Origin: Candidatus Nomurabacteria bacterium
GTDB lineage: Bacteria > Patescibacteriota > Minisyncoccia > Phycocordibacterales > UBA9973
NCBI GenBank assembly: GCA_943348755.1
Contig: CALQYS010000010.1
Location: 1-33,311 of the forward strand
Reading direction: 5' to 3'
Length of the DNA stretch: 33,311 bases
The notes beneath the pieces are model-generated. The model was not told the DNA's origin and did not search any database. It was given only the letters and a program-made list of their open reading frames with translations. The stretch's first letter is position 1, and every line of letters begins with the position of its first letter. Shown one piece after another: positions 13,120-21,445 of this stretch. A program made the translations under genes and the position numbers.

Positions 13120-14136
13120 ATGAAAATACACAATAATTACAACCTATCTAAACTAAACACTTTTGGCATCTCTGTAAATGCTGAGTTTTTTATTGAGATA
13201 GAGAACGAGAATGAACTAAATGAGCTTTTAAGCACCTTGGAATTTAAAAATAATAAAAAATTATTTTTGGGAGGAGGTAGCAATGTGCTTTTTACCAAAG
13301 ATTTTGATGGGATGGTAATCTTAAATAAACTGAAGGGCATAGAAATTTTGACAGATGATGCTGAATCTATGGTCATCCGGTGTATGAGTGGAGAAATCTG
13401 GCATGACCTGGTTATTTTTACCGTCGAGCGGGGGTTGTGGGGCATAGAGAATCTTTCTCTTATTCCTGGCACTGTCGGTGCTGCGCCGATGCAGAACATC
13501 GGGGCATATGGAGCGGAACTTACGAACGTATTAGAAAATGTTGAAGCATTCGATATTAGCACAGGTGAGAAGAGGATTTTTAATACCGAAGAATGTAAAC
13601 TCGGGTATCGTGACAGTGTTTTTAAAAATAAATTAAAGGATAAATATTTTATTTCGGCTATCACCTTAAGATTAAGTAAAAAAATAAAAAAGAATCTTGC
13701 CTACAAGGCGCTGACTGAGTATTTAGCGAAGAATAAAATCGAAGTGAGCAATTCCAAAGATGTAAGCGATGCAGTAGCTGACATACGTAGGAGTAAATTG
13801 CCAGACCCGAAAGTCATCGGCAATGCTGGCAGCTTTTTTAAAAATGTATTTGTGGAAAAACCAGAATTAAAGAAGTTGCAAGAAAAATATCCGTTGATGC
13901 CTCATTTTGAAGAGGGTGGAGTGGTAAAGATTCCAGCTGGGTGGCTGATTGAGCAGTGCGGATGGAAGGGGAAAAGGGTGGGGAACGTGGGTGTACATGA
14001 CAGGCAAGCTCTAGTCTTGGTAAATCATGGAGGAGCCAAAGGCGGGGAAGTCTTAGATTTGGCTAATAAGATAATTGCTGATGTAAAGGAAAAATTTGGT
14101 CTGGAATTAGTTCCGGAAGTTAATTTAATCCGGTAG
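13120..14136 (+). CDS. murB: UDP-N-acetylenolpyruvoylglucosamine reductase
   Basis: A 338-residue FAD enzyme that reduces UDP-GlcNAc-enolpyruvate to UDP-MurNAc with NADPH, the second step of peptidoglycan precursor synthesis. FAD-binding segments are LGGGSNVLF (about residues 50-58) and IPGTVGAAPMQNIGAYG (about 115-131). YRDSVFK and GNAGSFFKNV follow, where the Ser in NAGSFF is the proton donor of the family. The length and YRDS-type segment fit the E. coli-like type I enzyme. It ends in the VPEVNLIR segment normal for the family and indicates a murein wall. Confidence 0.95.
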   Translation: MKIHNNYNLSKLNTFGISVNAEFFIEIENENELNELLSTLEFKNNKKLFLGGGSNVLFTKDFDGMVILNKLKGIEILTDDAESMVIRCMSGEIWHDLVIFTVERGLWGIENLSLIPGTVGAAPMQNIGAYGAELTNVLENVEAFDISTGEKRIFNTEECKLGYRDSVFKNKLKDKYFISAITLRLSKKIKKNLAYKALTEYLAKNKIEVSNSKDVSDAVADIRRSKLPDPKVIGNAGSFFKNVFVEKPELKKLQEKYPLMPHFEEGGVVKIPAGWLIEQCGWKGKRVGNVGVHDRQALVLVNHGGAKGGEVLDLANKIIADVKEKFGLELVPEVNLIR

Positions 14137-14168
14137 TGAGACTTTTACCAAAGCTCCACTACCGGATT
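14127..14168 (+). terminator. Hairpin at the murB 3' end
   Basis: aatccggtagtg and cactaccggatt form a perfect 12-bp stem that includes the last murB codons and stop. The 18-nt interior can pair further (gag-ctt/aag-ctc with a bulge). There is no strong U-run after it. Confidence 0.65.
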
Positions 14169-14188
14169 GATTTAAGGCGTTTTTGGTG

Positions 14189-14194
14189 TATAAT
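14189..14194 (+). promoter_or_regulatory. -10 box of the SIMPL gene
   Basis: Perfect TATAAT directly after TG, 37 nt before the ATG; no good -35 is seen. Confidence 0.45.
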
Positions 14195-14231
14195 TGGTAA
14201 ATAAATCTTAATAATTAACCAATAAAATTTT

Positions 14232-15056
14232 ATGGAAACACTAGAATCAAATAAGATAAAGATGTTTAAGGGTCTGTTTGTCTTGGTAGTTATTTTGTCG
14301 GTGTATTTCACTGTTAAAACTTTTGGAGATATAAGGGGAGGTCGTATGATGTGGGATCGCAACGATACTCCAGCCACCATCTCATTTTCTGGTCATGGAG
14401 AAGTTTCAGCTGTGCCAGATATAGCAAATGTTTATTTCAACATCAGTAAAGATGCAAAAACAATCAAAGAAGCTCAAGAAGCAGTGGCTGTAGTTGAGAA
14501 AAAGGCGCTTGATTTCTTGAAGACCAAAAGTGTAGATGAAAAAGATGTAAAGACAAACAATGCGTCTTTCTATCCTAAATATGATTATCAACAGAGAATT
14601 TGTCCTCCAGTTTCCGTAGGTGGTACTACTACTTTACCTTCTTATTACTGTGGTGGAGGCAAGCAAGTGCTTGTCGGCTATACATCGAGCGAGAGTATTA
14701 CTGTAAAGATCCGTAATACAGACGATGTCGGTGCTATCATGCAGGGTCTTGGTACTACAGGTGTCTCTGATTTGAGTGGTCCTAATTTTTCGATAGACAA
14801 GGAAGATTCTTTAAAAGCGGAAGCTAGAAAGAAGGCAATTGATGATGCGAAGGGAAAGGCGGAAGTCTTAGCAAGGGATCTTGGAGTTCGATTAGTAAAA
14901 ATTGTCAGTTTTGACGAGTCTGGCAGAGGCTATCCGATGATGTACGCAAAGGACTCGATGATGAACTCTGGTGCAGTTTCTGCTGCTCCCGCACAACTCC
15001 CAAAGGGTGAAAATACAATTAGCTCTGATGTGACGATAACTTACGAGATAAGGTAA
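14232..15056 (+). CDS. SIMPL-domain (DUF541) exported protein
   Basis: A 274-residue protein with one N-terminal transmembrane anchor (about residues 13-32) and an extracytoplasmic SIMPL/DUF541 domain. Typical elements are ISFSGHGEVSAVPDIANVYF at the start, the helix AQEAVAVVEKKALDFLK, VGYTSSESITVKIRNTDDVG in the middle and EARKKAIDDAKGKAEVLARDLGV near the end. The family includes the E. coli oxidative-stress protein YggE; its biochemical role is unsettled. Two cysteines (CPPVSV...YYCGG) could form a disulfide, fitting the window's oxidative-folding genes. The exported giant protein follows immediately. Confidence 0.85.
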   Translation: METLESNKIKMFKGLFVLVVILSVYFTVKTFGDIRGGRMMWDRNDTPATISFSGHGEVSAVPDIANVYFNISKDAKTIKEAQEAVAVVEKKALDFLKTKSVDEKDVKTNNASFYPKYDYQQRICPPVSVGGTTTLPSYYCGGGKQVLVGYTSSESITVKIRNTDDVGAIMQGLGTTGVSDLSGPNFSIDKEDSLKAEARKKAIDDAKGKAEVLARDLGVRLVKIVSFDESGRGYPMMYAKDSMMNSGAVSAAPAQLPKGENTISSDVTITYEIR

Positions 15057-15060
15057 TTTG

Positions 15061-15069
15061 TGGTATTAT
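15061..15069 (+). promoter_or_regulatory. Extended -10 promoter of the giant exported protein
   Basis: TGG-TATTAT ends 6 nt before the GTG at 15076. It overlaps the ORF-track TTG start (15058), which is therefore rejected. Confidence 0.5.
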
Positions 15070-15075
15070 TCTAGA

Positions 15076-18000
15076 GTGAATAGGAGAAAACAAGATCTAA
15101 TTTTTTTGACGACTTTTGTCCTACTTTCTTTTTCTATTGCCTTTAATAAACCAAAGTCTTTTTTTGAAATAATTTTTAATAGCTTTGATGGTGTGCAGAA
15201 TCAAGCTGCAGTAGTAGAAGCTCCCCTTTTTGAATCGGATGTAATTACAACTCCCTTGGCTACTCTACCAAGCATTACTAAAATTATTCCTAGGAATTTT
15301 ACCCCCAAATCTAGTTCTAGAAAGACAGCCGCCACCGTTAATTCTACTCCATGTTATGTATACACTCCCGATTACGGTACCCCCGCTGCCACCTTTTCTG
15401 TAACTGTAGCTCGAAGTACAAATATTAGTGATACTAAAATTATTCAAGTGGCTCACCAGAATCCACCGACTATTTTACAGGATATGTATTTTGTGCCGTC
15501 AAATCCTAATTCAAGCTGTTTGTTGTTGTTACTTTACAATGAGGCTGTAGTCGAGTCTTTTGTGGCAAATGGTGTTATTATTCCGGCCATTGAGTGGGGA
15601 TTGTCCTATTATTATAATTCCTACGAGTACTTTCTTACTCCGATGGGTACTTTTTATGCGAATGCTTTTCAGGAAATAGCAGCCAGTACTGTTCAACAAA
15701 GAATAGACAGGGAGGATACCATCATAAGGCATATTGATGGAAACCACACTCTTATTAATCGGCAGGCAAACCATCCAATTTCTTCCAATCCATCTTGGTA
15801 TTACTACGTAGATTCTTCTGGTCCCGCTACTAACTGTCAAAAAATCTCTGGCACGGGCCCTAAAAAGATCATTTTCATGAGAGGGGATGGATGGAACTCA
15901 TGGACAGCTGATTTACTTTGGTATGCTACTGCCGCTCGGGACCAGCTACTTTTTACTGAACCTTTTAAAACACCCGCAGATCAGTTTTCGTTTTACGTCG
16001 ATTTAAAGAAGCAAAGCCAATCAGCCGCACTTACTGGTACTGTGGCTACAGTTAAGGCTCAGTCAAGTTGTATTGTTTCTGCCAATGAAGATGTTACGTA
16101 TGTCTATTTGTATAAAGATACTGGTACAAGTAAGGGGACATTCTCACTGCCAAAATCTTCAAGCGCAAACGGTAGGGTCTCCTTTATTGAGTATGCGGAT
16201 TTTACAAATGCTACTAAGGGAGCCCTCACCATTGTCCGTGAAATCGGTCGTAATATTGGTAATCTTTTTTATGAAGTAAATCCAAGTCCGGCAAGTACAT
16301 CGGTAGTTACGATAGAAAATAACTGCGGGTTCAATCCGTTTACGGCATTTAGGGATTCAGCAACCAATCATATTTACGGTGCGGTTGATCAGAGCCCTTG
16401 TTTTAGAAGTCCGTATTATCGTCCCAATGGAACGAGTCTGATGGGCACTGGTTACAGCTCGTCTTTAGCCGTTACAAATCCCGCAAATAAATTTGACGTG
16501 ATAAGTTGCGGATACATTAAGGCCGGTTTGGCCAATGAGGCTTTAACAAAAGACAACGCTTTGAAATATTGGCCCGCCTGTAAAGCGTTAGATACAGCGA
16601 AAGATGGAATTCCGCCGGTTATATCTACAGCGCAGACGCCGACGATTGTATCAATCTACAGAGCACTGCCTACATCTTATGTACAGAACGGGACTTTAGA
16701 TGTTTCAGAATTAGCCATAACAAGAGGTAGTGAAGCCACAATTATAGGTAGCGGATTCACCTCTACAGGCAATAGTGTTTATCTTACAGATCGTGACGAT
16801 CCCTTAAAAGTATACGATATTACAAACCTAACAAGTTCTAATTCTGGACAAATTTTAAAATTCACCATACCAAGTGAAATACCCCCTGGCATATTCAATA
16901 GGTATTCTGTCAAAGTAGGTGCATTAAATAGCGATTGGAGTAACAGTATTAATTTCGATCTTCATGGCGCTGACCCAAATAACCTTGTAGCGCAGGCCAT
17001 CAAAAAGGGGCAATTTGATTTCTCTTGGTCAGATAATTCATCCGATGAACTTAATTTTGAGTTAGAATCTTTTTCTGAATCGAGAGCTAAATTTATAAAA
17101 ACCGATAATATTAATTCTCAGGTCGGTGTTGTTTCTGGTCCCAGTTCGTTTATAAAGACTGGCATTCTTCCTTCAAAGACAGGTACATATCGTCTGCGGG
17201 CAAAATTTGGGGATGGTGAATATTCTGATTACACAAACACAGTAACGGTTACTAGTCTTCCAAAACCTCTGCCGCCTGTTTTGTCTGCGGTTTCCGGTCC
17301 GAATAATACTATAGTGTTATCTTGGACTATAACGGATGCTGAAGGGATCACTGGATACGATATTGACAGTATCCCTTCGGGCGATCATGTAACTGATGAA
17401 ATGTTAGCTAACCCGGGCGCCTTAACATATTCTTTTATCGACGGATTAACTGAGAGGAGTGATGGCCGAGTTATTACATTGGCATCCAATACAATGTATT
17501 GCTATGTAGTGATTGCTAAGGTTAACCTTGTAAATCGATCTGATGATAGTAATACAGCATGCGCTAGGACTAGTCTTATCGGTATCTCATTTGATATACC
17601 AACTGATCCTTTAGTAGGAAATCAAACCATTCCACTTAATATCGGTAATACAGCCACCGGTCAAATTTCCTCAGTCGATTTTAGTATAGATGGGGTGAAT
17701 GTAGGTACAGATAATTCTGCTCCGTGGAATATGTCGTTTGACACGACTCAGTTTGCAAACGGCACTCATAATATATCTTCAATAATTCGCTACGTATCTC
17801 CCAAACCTCCCACAATTACACCACCTCAACCGATCACAATCAATAATCCTTTACCACCGGCTCCAGTTTTAGATTCATCTAATAGGGAACGCGCAAGTCG
17901 TGGGGATTTTATTGGGGGACGTTCTATAACTGTTACAGGTTCTGGGTTTAGCTCAACTGGTAACCGGGTGCAATTAACAATGCCAACCTCAGTAATTCGA

Positions 18001-18612
18001 GGAAGAAATAATCCTACTAGTATTTTAAATAAAACGAAATTCAATCTTGCGAGTATCATAGACTCACTTGTACCAACTCCGACAACTGTAACTGGTTCAT
18101 TGACTACATATGAAATTAATAATATTCCTAGTAGTACTGGTACGAGTATTATGTTTACTATTCCCGCAGGCATACCTACAGCAACTTATACTCTGAAAGT
18201 TGCAGCATTAAATAGTGGGTGGAGTGAGGGTGTGTCGGTGCAGATTTATTCTAGGAGACTTACTTTGATGGATGAAAGTAAGGGGGCAGGAACAAATCCT
18301 GGTCCAACACCAAATCCAAATCTTCCACCGAATCCAAATGTCACCGCTGGACGTTCTCTCACTGTTCGTATTGTTTCGGGCTCCATTTTTACTCCGACTG
18401 GTAATAAGGTTAAACTTACGTCTTCTAATTCTTCCAATGGTTCACCTCAAACTTATGAAGTTAATAATATTCCTAGTAGTGATGGCAAAAATATCACCTT
18501 TACTATTCCAGCAGACATACCTGCCGCGACGTACGAATTAAAAATTATAACTTCGAATGGCAAAACGAGTCTACCGATTTCTGTAAATATAACCACGCAT
18601 GCAGACCAATAA
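15076..18612 (+). CDS. Giant exported protein: degenerate metzincin-like domain plus TIG, FN3 and Ig-like repeats
   Basis: About 1178 residues; numbering here follows the ORF track. A signal anchor lies near 15-30. Residues ~90-520 form a metalloprotease-like domain. The zinc motif HExGHNxGxxH is replaced by REIGRNIGNLF (R394, R398, F404), while the Glu and Gly remain, and a Met-turn-like SLMGTGY (M462) sits at a plausible distance. So it looks like a catalytically dead metzincin. Downstream come a TIG-like repeat (~555-640), an FN3-like domain (~740-840), an Ig-like domain with VDFSIDGVNVGTDNSAPW (~845-915), and two further TIG-like repeats (~940-1065, ~1095-1180) close to each other in DNA. 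No C-terminal anchor is seen. A surface adhesion or binding role is inferred. Start GTG is chosen from the promoter position. Confidence 0.75.
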   Translation: MNRRKQDLIFLTTFVLLSFSIAFNKPKSFFEIIFNSFDGVQNQAAVVEAPLFESDVITTPLATLPSITKIIPRNFTPKSSSRKTAATVNSTPCYVYTPDYGTPAATFSVTVARSTNISDTKIIQVAHQNPPTILQDMYFVPSNPNSSCLLLLLYNEAVVESFVANGVIIPAIEWGLSYYYNSYEYFLTPMGTFYANAFQEIAASTVQQRIDREDTIIRHIDGNHTLINRQANHPISSNPSWYYYVDSSGPATNCQKISGTGPKKIIFMRGDGWNSWTADLLWYATAARDQLLFTEPFKTPADQFSFYVDLKKQSQSAALTGTVATVKAQSSCIVSANEDVTYVYLYKDTGTSKGTFSLPKSSSANGRVSFIEYADFTNATKGALTIVREIGRNIGNLFYEVNPSPASTSVVTIENNCGFNPFTAFRDSATNHIYGAVDQSPCFRSPYYRPNGTSLMGTGYSSSLAVTNPANKFDVISCGYIKAGLANEALTKDNALKYWPACKALDTAKDGIPPVISTAQTPTIVSIYRALPTSYVQNGTLDVSELAITRGSEATIIGSGFTSTGNSVYLTDRDDPLKVYDITNLTSSNSGQILKFTIPSEIPPGIFNRYSVKVGALNSDWSNSINFDLHGADPNNLVAQAIKKGQFDFSWSDNSSDELNFELESFSESRAKFIKTDNINSQVGVVSGPSSFIKTGILPSKTGTYRLRAKFGDGEYSDYTNTVTVTSLPKPLPPVLSAVSGPNNTIVLSWTITDAEGITGYDIDSIPSGDHVTDEMLANPGALTYSFIDGLTERSDGRVITLASNTMYCYVVIAKVNLVNRSDDSNTACARTSLIGISFDIPTDPLVGNQTIPLNIGNTATGQISSVDFSIDGVNVGTDNSAPWNMSFDTTQFANGTHNISSIIRYVSPKPPTITPPQPITINNPLPPAPVLDSSNRERASRGDFIGGRSITVTGSGFSSTGNRVQLTMPTSVIRGRNNPTSILNKTKFNLASIIDSLVPTPTTVTGSLTTYEINNIPSSTGTSIMFTIPAGIPTATYTLKVAALNSGWSEGVSVQIYSRRLTLMDESKGAGTNPGPTPNPNLPPNPNVTAGRSLTVRIVSGSIFTPTGNKVKLTSSNSSNGSPQTYEVNNIPSSDGKNITFTIPADIPAATYELKIITSNGKTSLPISVNITTHADQ

Positions 18613-18615
18613 CAG

Positions 18616-18644
18616 TTGACTTTTTGGCCTAAAAAGAGTAGTAT
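18616..18644 (+). promoter_or_regulatory. Promoter of the secE-nusG-rplK-folate operon
   Basis: TTGACT (18616-18621), 17-nt spacer, TAGTAT (18639-18644), starting 3 nt after the previous gene's stop codon. Confidence 0.7.
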
Positions 18645-18650
18645 TAAAGG

Positions 18651-18671
18651 AGCCCTGAGAGGGGCTTTTTT
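18651..18671 (+). promoter_or_regulatory. Hairpin with U-run at the expected +1 of the secE operon
   Basis: agccc-tgagag-ggggct-type stem followed by a T-run. It looks like an intrinsic terminator, but it lies downstream of the promoter, beginning about 7 nt after the -10. It either ends the upstream transcript, or forms a 5'-terminal hairpin or attenuator on the secE mRNA. The rpsL operon has a similar arrangement. Confidence 0.6.
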
Positions 18672-18698
18672 AAGAGGTAAATTATTTTTAATACTCAA

Positions 18699-18884
18699 AT
18701 GTCTAAAGTTACTGAATATTTCAAAGAAACGAAGACCGAATTAAAGCATGTTATATGGCCTAACAGGCGTCAAACGCTTTACTATACGTTAATGGTCATC
18801 GTTTTGTCTGTGATTGTCGCATATTATCTGGGTGTATTTGATTTTATATTTTCTAGAGGTCTAGAGAAGATAATTAATCTTTAA
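18699..18884 (+). CDS. secE: Preprotein translocase subunit SecE
   Basis: A 61-residue single-helix SecE. The amphipathic N-terminus VTEYFKETKTELKHVIWPNRRQT carries the conserved W-P segment, and one transmembrane helix covers about residues 30-50. It clamps the two halves of SecY in the Sec channel. It is the first gene of the secE-nusG-rplK unit; nusG follows after 20 nt. Confidence 0.95.
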   Translation: MSKVTEYFKETKTELKHVIWPNRRQTLYYTLMVIVLSVIVAYYLGVFDFIFSRGLEKIINL

Positions 18885-18904
18885 AATATTAGCATAAATT
18901 TATC

Positions 18905-19447
18905 ATGAAACAGGAAGAACAAGGAGCTAGAAACTGGTATGCTATTCATACGTATGCTGGATACGAAAATGTTGTTTTACGTAATTTGAAACAACGTATT
19001 GATTCTCTAGGTATGAATGACAAGATTTTTAATGTTATCGTTCCGATCGAAAAGAAGATAAAAATCAAAGGAGGTAAAAGAGTAGAGGTAGAAGAAAAGA
19101 TTTACCCTGGCTATGTGCTGGTGGACATGATCGTGACAGATGATTCTTGGTATGTGGTACGTAATACTCCACGAGTGACGGGTTTCGTCGGTGCGGGCGT
19201 GAATCCTGTGCCACTTCGTAAGGATGAAGTAGACTATTTGTTTAAGAAGATGGACGCTGGGACTGCTAAGCACAACATCGACATGACGGTCGGTGAGAGT
19301 ATTTTGATCACTGATGGTCCATTTAAAGATCTGGAAGGAAAGATAAGTTCTGTTGACGAGGAACGTGGTAAGGTGAAAGTGCTTGTTTCCATGTTCGGTC
19401 GTGAGACTCCAGTCGAGCTCGACTTCTTGCAAGTTAAGAAAATATAA
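18905..19447 (+). CDS. nusG: Transcription termination/antitermination factor NusG
   Basis: A 180-residue protein with an N-terminal NGN domain ([21 protein letters not shown] at the start, YPGYVLVDM and [12 protein letters not shown] in the middle) and a C-terminal KOW domain ([22 protein letters not shown]). It binds RNA polymerase and couples it to the ribosome via S10 or to Rho. The start ATG has no Shine-Dalgarno sequence in front of it. Confidence 0.96.
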   Translation: MKQEEQGARNWYAIHTYAGYENVVLRNLKQRIDSLGMNDKIFNVIVPIEKKIKIKGGKRVEVEEKIYPGYVLVDMIVTDDSWYVVRNTPRVTGFVGAGVNPVPLRKDEVDYLFKKMDAGTAKHNIDMTVGESILITDGPFKDLEGKISSVDEERGKVKVLVSMFGRETPVELDFLQVKKI

Positions 19448-19480
19448 GCTAATCTACAGGTAATAATTTAAAATAAGAAA

Positions 19481-19906
19481 ATGGCGAAAAAAATAACTAA
19501 AAAAATAAAACTACAAATACAAGCGGCAAAAGCTACACCTGCGCCGCCACTTGGTCCAGCGCTTGGTCAGGCAGGCATCAACATCGGCGATTTCGTCACT
19601 AAATTCAACGCTGCTACCGCTAAAATGGCGGGAGACAAAGTTGGTGTTTCTATTACTGTTTATGAAGATCGCAGTTATGACTTTGTGGTAAAAACTCCAC
19701 CTGTCACTGGTCTTATTTTGAAGGCAGCCGGGGTAGAAAAAGGTTCTGGCAAAAACGCTGCAACTAAAGTTGGAAAGATCACTCGCGCTCAAGCACTTGA
19801 AATAGCTAAAAAGAAAATGCAAGATTTAAATTCTAAAGATGATGAAGGAGCCATAAACATCATTGCGGGCTCTGCTCGAAGTATGGGCATAGAGGTGAAA
19901 GGCTAG
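19481..19906 (+). CDS. rplK: 50S ribosomal protein L11
   Basis: A 141-residue L11 of standard length: [27 protein letters not shown] at the N-terminus, the proline-rich helix and the C-terminal rRNA-binding domain ending [10 protein letters not shown]. It forms the GTPase-associated centre with 23S rRNA. Normally rplA (L1) follows; here folP starts 11 nt downstream and no L1 gene lies in the window. Confidence 0.97.
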   Translation: MAKKITKKIKLQIQAAKATPAPPLGPALGQAGINIGDFVTKFNAATAKMAGDKVGVSITVYEDRSYDFVVKTPPVTGLILKAAGVEKGSGKNAATKVGKITRAQALEIAKKKMQDLNSKDDEGAINIIAGSARSMGIEVKG

Positions 19907-19917
19907 AAGTTACTAAA

Positions 19918-20754
19918 ATGTTACTTAAAAAGAAAAGAACTTTAGTCATGGGGATACTAAATGTTACCCCAGACTCTTTTTCTGATGGCGGACTCTATTT
20001 TAAAAATACAGATAAAGCTTTCAAACAAACCCAGTTGATGCTAAAAGCTGGCGCAGACATCATTGATGTCGGCGGTGTTTCGACTCGGCCGGGGTCATTA
20101 CCTGTTAGCGTGGGTGAAGAGATGCGCAGAGTGCTGCCGGTGATTAAAAAAATTCGACAGAAATTTTCAAAAATAATTATATCCATCGATACCAACAAAT
20201 CTGAAGTTGCAGAAGCGGCAATTATGGCTGGAGCCAATATGGTGAACAGTTTAGGTGGTTTTAATTTTGATAAAAATTTAGCCAAGATTGTCGCGGACAA
20301 GAATGTTCCAGCGGTTATTTATCATATAAAAGGTGAGCCTAGGACCATGCAGTCTGGAGAAATAAAATATAAAAATGTGGTTTCCGAAATCAATAAATTT
20401 TTCCGAGAACAAATTACCATTGGAAAAAAGTTCGGTATCAGGAGAGAACAATTTATTCTCGATCCTGGCATAGGCTTTGGTAAATCAGTCGAGCACAATC
20501 TGACCATCATCAGAGAATTAAAGAAATTCACCAAATGGAATTTGCCCTTACTCATCGGTGTTTCCCGTAAAAGCCATTTAGGCAAAGTTTTACAAAGTAA
20601 ACTAAATTTACAAGAAGTCCCAAGTGACAAAGAAAGACTCGAAGCAGGCCTGGCTGAGACTGCTTTTGCTGTTTTGAATGGAGTAAATATTGTGCGGACT
20701 CATGACGTTCTCGAGACAAAAAAATTCCTTGCGGTATTAGATGAATTACGATAA
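19918..20754 (+). CDS. folP: Dihydropteroate synthase
   Basis: A 278-residue TIM barrel that condenses 6-hydroxymethyl-dihydropterin pyrophosphate with p-aminobenzoate. Signatures are MGILNVTPDSFSDGG (about 11-25), DVGGVSTRPG (about 51-60; the usual DVGGESTRPG has E to V), ISIDTNKSEV with the pterin-binding Asp, DPGIGFGK (about 187-194) and GVSRKSHLG with the catalytic Lys region. No FolK fusion. Its substrate pABA would have to be supplied; the next gene encodes a CADD-like protein, the chlamydial source of pABA. The gene ends 1 nt before the next ATG (20756). Confidence 0.95.
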   Translation: MLLKKKRTLVMGILNVTPDSFSDGGLYFKNTDKAFKQTQLMLKAGADIIDVGGVSTRPGSLPVSVGEEMRRVLPVIKKIRQKFSKIIISIDTNKSEVAEAAIMAGANMVNSLGGFNFDKNLAKIVADKNVPAVIYHIKGEPRTMQSGEIKYKNVVSEINKFFREQITIGKKFGIRREQFILDPGIGFGKSVEHNLTIIRELKKFTKWNLPLLIGVSRKSHLGKVLQSKLNLQEVPSDKERLEAGLAETAFAVLNGVNIVRTHDVLETKKFLAVLDELR

Positions 20755-20755
20755 T

Positions 20756-21439
20756 ATGACTTACATGAAACACCAAACATTTTTTAATCAGCTTTCAGAA
20801 GTAATAGAGAAGAAATCCATTCTCAATCATCCATTTTATAAGTGCTGGCAGGCAGGCAAACTCGAGAAGAGCGAATTACAGGAATACATGAAACAGTATT
20901 ACCATTTTGAGAATGCTTTCCCACGGTTCATGAGTGGAATTCATACAAATTGTGAAAATGCGGAAATGCGTAAAGTCATGTTGAAAGATTTAATCGGTGA
21001 AGAAGGCGAAGCCACGAATCATGTTGATCAACTCATCACTTTCTCCAGAGCCCTAGGTTTGTCAAAAGATGAAGTCATTAATTCCAAAGCGAATCAAAAT
21101 ACTGCTGATGCTATAAAAACATTTTTAGAATTGGCCCAGGACAAAAATATAAAAAAAGGTTTGGCAGCGCTTGCTACTTATAAAGAACAAATTAGAAAAG
21201 TAGCAGAGACCAAAGAACACGGACTCAAAGAATACTATGGAATTCAAAGCGATTACGCCCTTCAGTTTTTTAGGACTCATGCGAAGAAAAATGTGGCTTG
21301 GCACGAACTTTTAGATGAGATGATTTCAGAAAAAGAATATCCTGTTGCCCTTGGTGCTGTTAATTCTCTTTGTGATGCTTGGTGGCACTATCTAGACGGC
21401 GTCACGACTCCATCCATGAAAAAAAGGATGGTCTGTTAA
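20756..21439 (+). CDS. CADD-like (TenA/PqqC superfamily) putative pABA-forming folate protein
   Basis: About 227 residues of heme-oxygenase-like helical fold; numbering here follows the ORF track (start 20741; offset to C. trachomatis CADD is +6). It aligns without gaps to CADD as I recall it, a self-sacrificing enzyme making pABA from its own Tyr with Lys as amino donor. Y33 (Y27), Y49 (Y43), Y147 (Y141) and K158 (K152) are retained. Metal ligands E87, H94 and H180 are retained, but E142 is K148, D178 is N184 and H181 is W187; Y170 is F176. So the substrate residues persist while half the dimetal site is gone. Placed between folP and a CofE-like ligase. Start ATG 20756 or the overlapping 20741. 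Confidence 0.8.
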   Translation: MTYMKHQTFFNQLSEVIEKKSILNHPFYKCWQAGKLEKSELQEYMKQYYHFENAFPRFMSGIHTNCENAEMRKVMLKDLIGEEGEATNHVDQLITFSRALGLSKDEVINSKANQNTADAIKTFLELAQDKNIKKGLAALATYKEQIRKVAETKEHGLKEYYGIQSDYALQFFRTHAKKNVAWHELLDEMISEKEYPVALGAVNSLCDAWWHYLDGVTTPSMKKRMVC

Positions 21440-21445
21440 AACCCC

